A program made the translations under genes and the position numbers. Below are positions 17,023 through 25,526 of a DNA stretch of 32,648 bases, piece after piece. This stretch comes from Marinibacterium sp. (lineage in GTDB: Bacteria; Pseudomonadota; Alphaproteobacteria; Rhodobacterales; Rhodobacteraceae): NCBI GenBank assembly GCA_017643305.1, contig JAEPNQ010000045.1:1-32648 (forward strand), written 5' to 3'. Within the stretch, counting starts at the first letter, position 1; the number at the start of each line of letters is the position of its first letter. The notes under the pieces are model-generated. The model saw only the letters and a program-made list of their open reading frames with translations. It did not search any database and was not told where the DNA came from.

Positions 17023-17712
17023 ATGATTTTGGACATTTATAAAGTTATGAACGAGCGTCGCTCAATCCGCGGTTTCAAGGATGATCCCGTTCCGCGTGAC
17101 GTACTGGAAATGGTCATCGCACTGGCTAATCGTGCCCCTTCGTCAATGAATACCCAGCCTTGGCACCTTCATGTTCTAACTGGAGAGCCGCTTGAGCAGG
17201 TGCGACGCGGAAACACTCAAAAAATGCTTTCTGGTGTTCCACCGAGCCGTGAGATCGAGGATTACGCAGCCTACGAAGGCGAGCACCGACAGCGACAGAT
17301 CGAGATCGCAGTTCAGTTGTTTGAAGCTATGGGGATAGAGCGTCACGACAAAGAGCGGCGACAGGATTGGGTCATGCGAGGGTTTCGGCAATTTGATGCC
17401 CCTGTTTCTGTTGTGGTCTGCTTCGACCGGTCGCTGCTGAAGAATACGATTGCCCATTTTGACACGGGTGCGATGACCTACGGTTTGGTTTTAGCCGCTT
17501 GGGCACATGGCCTCGGAGCCGTTATTAATGGTCAGGGGATCATGCAAAGCCCGGTTGTTCGTGAAGTTGCCGGCATTCCCGAAGATCAAGTCATACTGAC
17601 CTGCGTTGCGCTTGGTTGGCCCGATGATACCTTTATCGCGAACTCCGTGGTCTCTCGACGTCGACCAGTGAGCAATATGACCCGCTTCCTCGGTTTCTCC
17701 GATTTGGACTAG
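17023..17712 (+). CDS. Nitroreductase-family FMN oxidoreductase
   Basis: 229 residues, normal for the family; GAAAGAGGT precedes the ATG. FMN-binding landmarks are NERRSIRGFK (residues 10-19) and NRAPSSMNTQPWHLHV near residue 40. The C-terminal segments GAMTYGLVLAAWAHGLGAV and CVALGWPDD are also family-typical. Members reduce nitro groups, quinones or enones with NAD(P)H, or act as dehalogenases and dehydrogenases. A VOC protein follows on the same strand 233 bp downstream. The natural substrate cannot be read from context. Confidence 0.93.
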   Translation: MILDIYKVMNERRSIRGFKDDPVPRDVLEMVIALANRAPSSMNTQPWHLHVLTGEPLEQVRRGNTQKMLSGVPPSREIEDYAAYEGEHRQRQIEIAVQLFEAMGIERHDKERRQDWVMRGFRQFDAPVSVVVCFDRSLLKNTIAHFDTGAMTYGLVLAAWAHGLGAVINGQGIMQSPVVREVAGIPEDQVILTCVALGWPDDTFIANSVVSRRRPVSNMTRFLGFSDLD

Positions 17713-17945
17713 CTCCCCGAAAGTGGTCCGCCAAACGAAGATGTATTATCCCTCAATCTGGAGGATCGGCTATGTTTGGGAACCGAGAAAGAGTCTTACT
17801 GAAGACGATCGAAATGGGGAACTTGCTTCACTGCAAAACCGTCGCATAATCAAACCAACCATACAAGCTATTCCCTCTTTAGTGCAGGCCGCGATTTGTC
17901 CCAAAATCCCTGACGACCCACATTAAGAAGAAAAGAGTTAAAGCC

Positions 17946-18365
17946 ATGAAGCTAGAGTTTCACCACATCAACTATGTCGCTGAGGACGTCGACAGGCTGC
18001 ATGACTTCTACATCAACATTCTTGGTCTGAATGACATCCCGATGACTTCGTTCCCGAGACCTGAGGCGACATCCACCAGTGGCTATGATGGGAAGATCAG
18101 GTTTGCCACCGATGGTCAGATGCAGATGCACCTAGCCACCAAGGATCTGGCCGTGGCCTTTAAGAACGGAGAGGTTATCAACCCAGTTGAACGTGGTCAT
18201 ATTGCCTTCAGGACGGACGATATAGCAGCCTTCAAAGCCCTGCTGGATCAGCACTCGATTCCCTACTCAGACTACGGGACTGCCTTCGCCAAGGAGTGGC
18301 ATCAGGTTTTCTTCCATGACCCAGAGGGCAACGTCATTGAAGTGCATCAGGCAGTAACGAACTGA
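17946..18365 (+). CDS. VOC-superfamily (glyoxalase/dioxygenase fold) protein
   Basis: 139 residues, one full VOC domain pair. It starts with FHHINYVAEDVDRLHDFY and has the second-half motif ERGHIAFRTDDIAAFK and the closing HDPEGNVIEVHQ. The likely metal ligands are the first histidine (H7), H of GHIAF and E of NVIEVHQ. The ATG follows the purine-rich AAGAAGAAAAGAG. The fold includes glyoxalases, extradiol dioxygenases and antibiotic-binding proteins; the short length suggests a lyase or isomerase or a binding protein. It may be co-expressed with the upstream nitroreductase. Confidence 0.9.
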   Translation: MKLEFHHINYVAEDVDRLHDFYINILGLNDIPMTSFPRPEATSTSGYDGKIRFATDGQMQMHLATKDLAVAFKNGEVINPVERGHIAFRTDDIAAFKALLDQHSIPYSDYGTAFAKEWHQVFFHDPEGNVIEVHQAVTN

Positions 18366-18753
18366 CCTGTAGCAACCATCCTTAATTTGAAGGCCCGCAC
18401 TATCTGGTGCAACTTTGCACAAACAGCACCATGCGCAATCGGGAGCGTTTGCATCTCCCGATGAAACGCACGCTGAACAAGCCAGATACCTAGCTCCTCA
18501 AAGGAAAAAATTGATCCTTTCCGACGTGACTGATTTGGACAGGTATGTCCCTTTTGCGATCCCTTTCAAGCAACGTGCGTCGCCGTCAGGGCTTCGAAGT
18601 CTCGGGCTGACGACTAATGCACGTGAAATGCGAGCTTCGAGGTTGTGCTATTTTCGTCTTTCGCCGCACGATGACTAAACCTTTCATTCAGGGCGCTTTC
18701 CTCGGCGCAGGGTGCTGCCGCGGCGGCGTCAGCCCCTAATCTCCGGAGCCGTG
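18366..18753. other. Convergent intergenic region
   Basis: 388 bp between the VOC gene (+) and the SDR gene (-). An 87-codon plus-strand frame at 18415-18678 has no ribosome-binding site and no recognisable domain. I found no terminator with a T-run. Confidence 0.45.
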
Positions 18754-19506
18754 TCACTTCAAGAGCAGACCTCCATCGACGACCAGATCAATGCCTGTGA
18801 TGTAGGACGCGCCATCTGACAGCAAAAAGACAGCAGCTGACGCGAGTTCTTGTGGGGTGCCGATACGGCCTAGCGGCACGCTTCGCCCCACATCATCAAT
18901 TTTCTCATTTGTATCCCATCGATCTTGCAACGGCGTCAACGTCAGGCCGGGATATATCGCGTTCGAGCGGATATTGTCCGCGGCGAGTTGCATCGCAAGT
19001 GATTTTGACAACGCACCGACTCCGGCCTTGGCGGTCGAATATGCATCTTGGGGCTTGGGGTCCCCGCGTAGACATTGTGTGGTCGAAAAATGAACCATCG
19101 CCCCGCCGCCAGTTTTGCGCATGTGTGGAACTGTCGAGCGAGCCATGTGCACCATAGATTTAAGATTGATGTCGAACACCCGATCCCAGATATCCATATC
19201 CATATTGAGCAGCGAAGCATCGCGGTCAAACCAAAGAACACCGGCCACATTTGCAAGATAATCGATACGTCCGAACCGGCGGACACCCTCTTCAATCGTA
19301 GCGTCAACGAAAACGTGGTCGGTTACGTCGCCCTGAACGTAAAGGCGCTTATCGGCAGTGCCGCCTAGGTCGTCAGGTTTAGGTTTCAGGTCGATCATGA
19401 TGACTGATCCGCCAGCATTGAGGATCATGTTGGCGATCTGTTGACCCATGCCGCCTCCAGCACCAGTCACAACGGCCACTCGGCCTGAAAAATCAAATGA
19501 GATCAT
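18754..19506 (-). CDS. Short-chain dehydrogenase/reductase (SDR)
   Basis: 250 residues, a classical SDR. NAD(P)-binding motif TGAGGGMG (residues 15-22), the NVAGV strand motif (86-90), the active-site serine in HFSTTQ, and the YSTAK pair (Tyr and Lys) are all present; GLTLTPLQDRW and GIDLVVDGG follow. The acidic residue in MIDLKPK after strand 2 suggests NAD(H) preference. It belongs to the 3-oxoacyl-ACP-reductase-like group with many secondary-alcohol substrates. It stands 353 bp downstream of an M24-family gene on the same strand. Confidence 0.95.
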   Translation of the reverse strand: MISFDFSGRVAVVTGAGGGMGQQIANMILNAGGSVIMIDLKPKPDDLGGTADKRLYVQGDVTDHVFVDATIEEGVRRFGRIDYLANVAGVLWFDRDASLLNMDMDIWDRVFDINLKSMVHMARSTVPHMRKTGGGAMVHFSTTQCLRGDPKPQDAYSTAKAGVGALSKSLAMQLAADNIRSNAIYPGLTLTPLQDRWDTNEKIDDVGRSVPLGRIGTPQELASAAVFLLSDGASYITGIDLVVDGGLLLK

Positions 19507-19859
19507 GTGTTCCCGAGACCCTTGAAACCAATCTTCCGTGCAGCTGGTTTGTCATCACCCCAGCCAGCTCTCCTTGACTGACTAGAAATCTCAAACCGTA
19601 AGTGCAAGCAATTGCGACGCATTTTCCGCGGGCTAATGAAACACGAAGTTATGCTTTGATGGTGAACGTGGAAAGCCCTTGACGGCCAACCAACCGCAGC
19701 GCAGCATTTGTCACTTGGGGCGCTAAGAAGCAATTCGCCACCGTTTGCACCCAACGACAGCGATGCGGACAAAGAGGGCTTTGGCTGCTGATGCACCAAT
19801 GTCTGCTACTGTGACGTCTCTCTTCCTGCTACCAAACGCTGGCAAGTCATACACACTTT
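19507..19859. other. Intergenic between M24-family and SDR genes
   Basis: 353 bp. A 98-codon minus frame (19503-19799) shows no domain, and I do not support it. Nothing else is visible. Confidence 0.45.
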
Positions 19860-21005
19860 TTACAAGACGAGGTGATCAATTGTTTTTGGGTGATCAGTCA
19901 CTGGCTCGTAGCCGTCTTGTGTAATTATGAAACTGTCGCCAATCTGGGCACGGAAAGCATCAACCGTCACAGAGCCATCCACGGCCAGAACCATGCCGGG
20001 TTCGAGGATCGTTGTGTCGCCGGTCACGAGTTGCGGGGTCTCCAGAAAGCTGAAACCTGTCGCACGGCCGCATCGGAACGGATAATCGTATCCTGCATCC
20101 TGAATGACTTCTGCATAAGCGGCGTGCACACTTTCTGCCGTCACCCCTGGGCGCAAGGCATCAAGGGCCGCTTGCTGACTTGCCAGTGCGACCTCATAGA
20201 CCGCCACCTGGGACCTATCGGCTATTTCGCCAATCCAGAAAGTCCGGTCGAACCCCAGTTTGAAGCGGTGAAAATTGGTCATTCCACAGAAACAAAGAAA
20301 CACTGGCTCACCGCGCTTCATGACGCGCGTCGTGGCGCGGTGATGGGTCTTGGTGATCGTCTCACCGGAGGCCATGATTTGCAGGAAATGCGTGTTCGGC
20401 GACATATCGGCGTCGTCGTAATGGGCGTCCAGGAGTTCAGCCGCTTTTCGCGTCCCTGCTTGCGATGTGGCAAGAGCGACTTCGAATTCTGGCACGCCAT
20501 CACCGATGGCCACACGGCCAGCGTTCATCATGGCGTTTGCAACCTGACCCGCATGACGAGCAAGCTCTAGCTCTTGGCTTGATTTGATCATTCGCATCCC
20601 CGTAAGGATCGGTGTGACCGAGGTGAGGTTTTTTGCGCCTATCAAGTCGTCAACATATGAACGGACGAGGGCGGGCATATGATTAGGCTCTATTCCAATA
20701 CAGTTTGCACCTTTGACAGCAGTTGGCAATTCGGCGCGCCACTCCGCTCCCATGCCGTCATTCCACGCTGCTATCCTGTCCACACGCGCCTTGGATTGAG
20801 CCGTGTTTAGGTCAATTGTCGGTGTGATCAAAAGACTGGCCCCCTCGCGCGGAACCACCAACAGGGTCGGGCGGCCAAACTCCATGTGAAGGTAGTCATA
20901 GTACCCGGTCAGATAATAAACATTGTCGTCATCAGTGATAATCGCGACATCGAGGCCTTTCTTGCCCATTTCAACGCGAAGCGTGTTCATTTGTGCTTCA
21001 AACAT
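19860..21005 (-). CDS. M24-family (creatinase / aminopeptidase P fold) protein with altered metal site
   Basis: 381 residues with the two-domain layout of creatinase and prolidase: an N-terminal creatinase-like domain (YYLTGYYDY, residues about 30-38) and a C-terminal pita-bread domain. GGGAG precedes the ATG at 21005. In metal-dependent relatives the C-terminal domain has two Asp, one His and two Glu ligands. Here the equivalents read NFHRFKLGFDRTF, GRATGFSFLETPQL, GMVLAVDGSVTV and RAQIGDSFII, so several ligands appear lost, as in metal-free creatinase. It probably cleaves a C-N bond in an amidino or amide compound, or is non-enzymatic. Substrate unknown. Confidence 0.88.
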   Translation of the reverse strand: MFEAQMNTLRVEMGKKGLDVAIITDDDNVYYLTGYYDYLHMEFGRPTLLVVPREGASLLITPTIDLNTAQSKARVDRIAAWNDGMGAEWRAELPTAVKGANCIGIEPNHMPALVRSYVDDLIGAKNLTSVTPILTGMRMIKSSQELELARHAGQVANAMMNAGRVAIGDGVPEFEVALATSQAGTRKAAELLDAHYDDADMSPNTHFLQIMASGETITKTHHRATTRVMKRGEPVFLCFCGMTNFHRFKLGFDRTFWIGEIADRSQVAVYEVALASQQAALDALRPGVTAESVHAAYAEVIQDAGYDYPFRCGRATGFSFLETPQLVTGDTTILEPGMVLAVDGSVTVDAFRAQIGDSFIITQDGYEPVTDHPKTIDHLVL

Positions 21006-21007
21006 GG

Positions 21008-21316
21008 CTACTCGCTCCCGTTTCTGCTTATCGGCAGGTGGTCACGCTCAAGCCGCACCCCGATGGTGATTGCATAACGCCCCACATGCGGCATTGAGGC
21101 ATGACCGGCTTGCCGTACGATCAAAATTTCGGACAGGTCTTCGTTGGAACAGTTTTGACCCGGCCGCTTGGATACCTTTCCAACCGGTGCGCCGGGGCGT
21201 TTGTGAATGGCATCGATGTCTTCTACGAGGAAACTCTCCAGTAGGCCACCAGCAAACATGTTTTGCGCGCCCTGTAGAATAGTCATGTGGCCGTCACGCC
21301 TAAAGGCATGCATCAT
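21008..21316 (-). CDS. Small hypothetical protein upstream of the M24 gene
   Basis: 102 codons ending 2 bp before the M24 start on the same strand, so translation may be coupled. The C-terminal part (LLESFLVEDIDAIHKRP, PHVGRYAITIGVRLERDHLP) looks coding, but the N-terminal 25 residues look poor, and several ATGs could start it. I do not recognise it; it may be the tail of a larger, degraded gene. Confidence 0.4.
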   Translation of the reverse strand: MMHAFRRDGHMTILQGAQNMFAGGLLESFLVEDIDAIHKRPGAPVGKVSKRPGQNCSNEDLSEILIVRQAGHASMPHVGRYAITIGVRLERDHLPISRNGSE

Positions 21317-22113
21317 GTCAACTTTCTGTCATACATAATCATGGTTGCTTCCCGCGTGGATCGGGAGTGCGGCTGTCGGCAAGGAGGTATCAAAACAGCC
21401 TTTTGTCTTGGCTTCGGGGGCGATTTTCAGGGAGGAACTGGCGGCCATCTCCGCACACGCTGCGCCAAGCTTCGCGCACTCAGGAAACCGGCATGGCTTA
21501 TTGATCCAGAAAAATACCCAGGGCTGCATCCGACTAGGCTTGCTTCAGAGATTCGTTTAGATCGTGGAAGGTCAGATCCAGAGCGCGCGAGAATTCAGGA
21601 ACCAAATGTTTGCGGCGCTCAATTTTGCTTGGATACTCTGTTTCGATTTGACGCGTTGTGATGCTAACGGAGGAAACAAAAAAGATCTGCCACGGCCACT
21701 TTGGTTCAGATAGGCGTACGCGTCCAAATAGAGCTGGCCAAGGTCAAGTTGGTGTGCACTTTCAGGAGGCGCGTGATTTAATGACCGCAGACCCACCGCA
21801 AGTTGAACGGTGGCATCAAACCTAGCAAAACCGCAGTGTGCCGGAAAACTACATTTTCAAGGCCACCATTTGTTGATGCGCAGGTCAGCCACACTGTCGC
21901 CGCGGTGGTGTCTGAGTACCAAGGGGGCGAATGCCTTCCTTGCGCACAATGTAATACGGCGCACAACGCGCTTGCGACACGACATGGGTTTCAGGACACT
22001 GGTTGGTGCCGGTAAATTTCGTAGATCAGCGCATATGCCGGCGCAATTGGATCAGGTTTGATCGTCCGCGAGTAATGTCGGGCAACGAGTTTGCTGCGAA
22101 TTCTGAGGCCCGC
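21317..22113. other. Gap of about 800 bp, no supported gene
   Basis: Several 60-75-codon frames overlap on both strands (21329-22061), none with a recognisable domain or a good ribosome site. Some stretches, such as LDLGQLYLDAYAYLNQ on the minus strand near 21740, look protein-like and could be remnants. No repeats or RNA genes were seen. Confidence 0.4.
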
Positions 22114-22389
22114 TCAGCCGCAGCCGGTGAGGCCTGCTGGGAGCACAAGGACAGCACCTTTTGTGTATAGACTGCGAGCAAAGTTTAGTTCGTCCGAGGC
22201 CAGCGTGACACTGAATTGTGTAGCCGACAGGATGCTCGTTTGTTGGCTGAGACTTTCGAACAACTCAGCATTTGGAAACAGCACAACAAAGGCCGGGGCG
22301 GCATCATTCGTCATGCTAACCAGCCCGAGTAGGGATAGCCATCCAATTACCATCACACTGGTTGCGGCGAGGCCGGATTTAATAGTCAT
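22114..22389 (-). CDS. Small exported or membrane-anchored hypothetical protein
   Basis: 91 residues. An N-terminal hydrophobic segment (residues 7-25, LAATSVMVIGWLSLLGLVS) acts as anchor or signal, followed by a compact domain with AAPAFVVLFPNAE, an acidic and serine-rich middle, and a closing AVLVLPAGLTGCG. Similar short proteins with an FVVLFP strand and an end rich in LPAG-x-x-GC occur in Rhodobacteraceae (recalled, not searched). The start overlaps the end of the upstream 350-residue gene by 11 bp, so it is the last gene of the overlapping operon. Function unknown. Confidence 0.7.
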   Translation of the reverse strand: MTIKSGLAATSVMVIGWLSLLGLVSMTNDAAPAFVVLFPNAELFESLSQQTSILSATQFSVTLASDELNFARSLYTKGAVLVLPAGLTGCG

Positions 22390-23431
22390 GGATATGCTCC
22401 ACTATAGTATCGCTAGCCTTGAGTTCGCGGAGCGTCTCGGCAAGGCGGCTCACAGGCATCACTATGAGGTGGCGATAGTCCTCAGCGCCTTGGCGCGCAC
22501 GGCTGTATATTGCGTCGGGATGTGTGACATCTCGGCTTAAGACAGTCATCATGATTTCATCATTGCCCGCGATTTCAACAAAATCGACCTCGGATTGCGC
22601 CATCTTTGTCATTAAATGGGTCAAGGCGCGGTAGCGGATGGTCTCTATCTCTGTGGCCCCATTCCCATGCGCGATGACGGTGACATCCTCGAAACCTTTA
22701 AATGACTCAGCTTCAGGCGCGCGGACAATCATGCGCAGTGTCAGCGCATCAGGGCCGACCTGCGCGACGGCCTGCGCGATCACCCCGGCATAGGCCGCCT
22801 TTGCCGCATATTCGAGGCCAAGCGCGATGTTTCTTTCGCGGTCTCTTAAGGCGTTTGTTGCCGAGGCGGCCAGTGCTGCTCGATCACTTTCAAAGTCCCA
22901 TTTGTACCACGGTACCTGCTTCAGAAAGTCTGCATAGCCCTCAGCCTGCTGCGCCGATAGATCGTCAAGCGGCGCCCGAGCGTCGCCTCTGAGTATTACA
23001 AATAGCCGACCGATGGTTTCTTCATAGGCCGCCTTCATCAAGAACTCTGCCGTGAAGCTGACCCCGATCACATAAACCATCTGTTTGGTGTCCGCATCGA
23101 TCTGGCCATGAGATCCCGATGCCTCCGAGAGCGCGCAGAGCGCGCTCCAAAATCCTGAGATGCTTTTCAGAAACTGAAAATCGTGGGGATCGCCAGTGGC
23201 AAGAACGCGCCCATAATCATCATAGGCGTGGACGATGTCCCATTCTGGATAGGTTAGCAGGGTACGGGTTTCTGGGCGATGATGCTCAGCCACGAGGATC
23301 GCTTGGTATGGCACGGGTTCGCCCGTCGGGCGACAGGCGGTTTCGACATAGGCAACGGGTGCGCTCAGTCCCAATATCAGCAAAACGACTGCGATGACGC
23401 CGCGTTTGAGCCAGCGCCAGAAAGTTTTCAC
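22379..23431 (-). CDS. Membrane-anchored hypothetical protein of the FAD-oxidase operon
   Basis: 350 residues from the GTG at 23431, which overlaps the stop of the preceding gene (GTGA); the longer upstream frame is a shadow of that gene. It has a basic N-terminus (KTFWRWLKR) and one membrane segment (residues about 10-30), then a large soluble domain likely outside the cytoplasm. The domain has conserved-looking blocks YVETACRPTGEPVPY, LTYPEWDIVHAYDDYGRVL and YDWKW-like aromatic patches (VPWYKWDFES). I do not recognise the family. Coupling on both sides means it works with the FAD enzyme and the small membrane protein. Confidence 0.85.
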   Translation of the reverse strand: MKTFWRWLKRGVIAVVLLILGLSAPVAYVETACRPTGEPVPYQAILVAEHHRPETRTLLTYPEWDIVHAYDDYGRVLATGDPHDFQFLKSISGFWSALCALSEASGSHGQIDADTKQMVYVIGVSFTAEFLMKAAYEETIGRLFVILRGDARAPLDDLSAQQAEGYADFLKQVPWYKWDFESDRAALAASATNALRDRERNIALGLEYAAKAAYAGVIAQAVAQVGPDALTLRMIVRAPEAESFKGFEDVTVIAHGNGATEIETIRYRALTHLMTKMAQSEVDFVEIAGNDEIMMTVLSRDVTHPDAIYSRARQGAEDYRHLIVMPVSRLAETLRELKASDTIVEHIHDY

Positions 23432-23838
23432 GCTGGGCGACCGATGTTCTTGATCCCGGCCCATACCGCAATGCCGCCAAGGAGAAGGTGCGGCACATTT
23501 GCGAGGATCCGGCCGAGTGAGAGATCCATCCCGGCGGAGCCATTGGTGAAGATGCCAAGGTCGAGATAGCCGTAGCCTGTGAAAAACCCGAATATGCCGT
23601 CGCCCAAATAGGCCAGCCCAAACAGCACCATAAAGGTCCGCGCGGCTTTGTGAGAGGTCAAGCCCGCGACCAGCGCCCACAGGGCGGAGGCCACATGCAG
23701 AGCATCATCATAGATGTCCAGCGCGAAGATGCCGAAGGCGAGCCCGTCTTCGTCGGTGAGACCTGGAACATAATTCAGCGAGGCTGCGATCATAAGCACA
23801 GCGAAATAGGCGAAGCAGAGTTTTTGTAAGCCGGTCAT
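23428..23838 (-). CDS. Small multi-span membrane protein (DUF4383-like)
   Basis: 136 residues from the ATG at 23838, which overlaps the stop of the FAD-oxidase gene (ATGA). Four membrane segments are likely: residues about 4-22, 42-60, 68-90 and 110-128. The pattern of a DALHVASALWAL helix, FGLAYLGDGIFGF and a final ANVPHLLLGGIAVWAG helix recalls DUF4383-type membrane proteins. The conserved histidines in the helices could bind heme or metal, which is speculation. It sits between the FAD oxidase and the membrane-anchored 350-residue protein. Confidence 0.8.
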   Translation of the reverse strand: MTGLQKLCFAYFAVLMIAASLNYVPGLTDEDGLAFGIFALDIYDDALHVASALWALVAGLTSHKAARTFMVLFGLAYLGDGIFGFFTGYGYLDLGIFTNGSAGMDLSLGRILANVPHLLLGGIAVWAGIKNIGRPA

Positions 23839-25322
23839 AGATGCTCCAGATAGCTGTCCCAAAGGTTGTTGCGCAGGATAAGTTGCGGGTCGATGGTGCG
23901 TTTTGCGGCAGCAAAATCCACGGCACCGCTGTAGACAGTGGCCATTTGATCAAGGCGGGCATGGGGCCGATACGGCAGGTAGTAGGCCCCGCCGCTTTCC
24001 GCGATCCGGTCGATCAGCGTTTCTGTCATGCGCCGCATGTCGGCTTCGGCGCGCAGTGTCATCTCTTGGCTAAACGACATAACGGCGGCGATCCGGGGTC
24101 GTGTCGCATAGGACAGAGTGCTTTGATCGTCCTGCGCGATATAGCGAAGGGTCACGTTCAAGAACTCTTGATAGGAGGCTGGGATTACCTCGCGGCAGGC
24201 CTCCAAGAAGCTGTCAAAGGCGTCAAAGCTGACGAAGTATTCATGCAGAATGTCCGTGCGGTCAGGGTTGCGGTCATCGAGCGTGACGACCGGTTCATTG
24301 ATCAGCGAGTTGCGCGTCGCTTCGCCGCCGCCAATGGCGGGCAAGAGCGAGGTTTCGTTCCACCACCGAAAGGTTTTTAGCGCTTCGTTGCCAAGCTGGG
24401 CGCGGTAAAGTTGCCCGGCCACATGCGACATCCAGCCAGAGCCAGATGCGGCTGGTAGATCGTTTTGATCCTCGGTCTGCCGGTAGGTGGCTAGCAGAGC
24501 TTGCTCAAAAAAGCTCTCTCGTTCGACGTTCAGGCGTCCGTAGGCCATTGTGACCGCAGGATCGTCGATGGCGTTTTGGAAAGCCGTTGGGAAATCCGTG
24601 GCCGCCATAGTGTCATAGGTCGGCGAGAGGCGAGAATTTGGGACCATGTCCACGACCAAATCGATGATAATACCAATCAGCCCGTAGCCCCCCATGGCGA
24701 GTTTGAAGAGGTTGGGATCCTTGGTCGGGGAGCAGTCCACCACATCGCCAGAGGGTAAGAGCATGCGCAGTGAACGCACCGTCGCACCCATAGGGCCGTA
24801 AGGCACCGGCCAGCCATGGGCATTCACGGAAAAGGTCGCTCCAACGCCAAAGTCATTGTTGGATTGCATAACAGCAGGCGAAAACCCTTCTGCATCCAGT
24901 GCCGTGATGACCTGCGACCAGCGCGCCCCAGCATGTACGCGGTAGGTTAGATTGGTTTGGTCTAACTCGATCGAGCCATTATCGAACGTGATTGCCGTAC
25001 CGTTCCTTGGGATTGCCTGACCGCCCATAGAATGGCGCGCGGCACCAATGTTCACGGGGCGATTAATTTTGGCTGCTTGGGTCATTTCTGTCCTCAAGAC
25101 GCGGATAAGGGCGTCATCGGCGTTCTCGGACAGCATCAGATGCTTATGGATCGGTGTGGCAGAAAGCCCGCTCGCGTCATTTATGATCTTGGCGGAGGCC
25201 GTGGTGTCTAACCGGGTTGTGCCATCGTAAACCGGCAAGTGACTTCCGTATCGTTTAGCCGCGAACCAACCTGCAGCGGCTCCTCCAAGGGCAAGTGCGG
25301 ATCGTCGTGTGAATGTTTTCAT
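23835..25322 (-). CDS. FAD-dependent oxidase/dehydrogenase, sugar-lactone oxidase type, probable Tat substrate
   Basis: 495 residues. The N-terminus has a twin-arginine-like signal (TRRSALALGGAAAGW), so export in folded form is likely. A PCMH-type FAD domain follows: PVNIGAARHSMGGQ (near residue 92-105; the His is a typical covalent or close FAD contact), VHAGARW, NNDFGVGATFSVNAHG and MLLPSGDVV. The C-terminal half resembles D-arabinono-lactone and L-gulono-lactone oxidases (ALO-like), ending in NNLWDSYLEHL. It oxidises an alcohol or lactone with FAD. It leads a four-gene overlapping operon, and its ATG overlaps the stop of a broken alpha/beta hydrolase. Confidence 0.92.
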   Translation of the reverse strand: MKTFTRRSALALGGAAAGWFAAKRYGSHLPVYDGTTRLDTTASAKIINDASGLSATPIHKHLMLSENADDALIRVLRTEMTQAAKINRPVNIGAARHSMGGQAIPRNGTAITFDNGSIELDQTNLTYRVHAGARWSQVITALDAEGFSPAVMQSNNDFGVGATFSVNAHGWPVPYGPMGATVRSLRMLLPSGDVVDCSPTKDPNLFKLAMGGYGLIGIIIDLVVDMVPNSRLSPTYDTMAATDFPTAFQNAIDDPAVTMAYGRLNVERESFFEQALLATYRQTEDQNDLPAASGSGWMSHVAGQLYRAQLGNEALKTFRWWNETSLLPAIGGGEATRNSLINEPVVTLDDRNPDRTDILHEYFVSFDAFDSFLEACREVIPASYQEFLNVTLRYIAQDDQSTLSYATRPRIAAVMSFSQEMTLRAEADMRRMTETLIDRIAESGGAYYLPYRPHARLDQMATVYSGAVDFAAAKRTIDPQLILRNNLWDSYLEHL

Positions 25323-25526
25323 GGGCGGTCGAGGTCATTTATTGAAGTGATGTGTTTTAACGCGCCTAACAGCGCATCGGCAAACTCCTTTGGCGCTACG
25401 AGATTGGGGGATATGTCCAACGGAGTTTAACACTGCAAGGCGCGCATTTGGAAGCAGCGCGGCGCGTTCTTGCCCCTGATCAAGCGGTGTGACGGTGTCT
25501 TTGTCACCCCAGATTACCGATTCCAA
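25319..25526 (-). pseudogene. Alpha/beta hydrolase, truncated and frameshifted C-terminus
   Basis: The frame reads SVIWGDKDTVTPLDQGQ, LLPNARLAVLNSVGHIPQ, which is the end of an alpha/beta hydrolase with the catalytic Asp (GDKDTVTP) and His (GHIPQ). After GHIPQ the homologous continuation, PKEFADALLGALKHI, is in another frame, so one frameshift is present near 25380. In that second frame the stop (25321-25319) overlaps the ATG of the FAD oxidase. The homology begins abruptly at about 25523, where the coiled-coil gene ends, so the 5' two-thirds, including the nucleophile serine, are gone. Confidence 0.8.

Noticed and set aside
17723-17926. 67-codon frame between the nitroreductase and VOC genes
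   Set aside because: No ribosome-binding site, no domain and non-coding-like composition.
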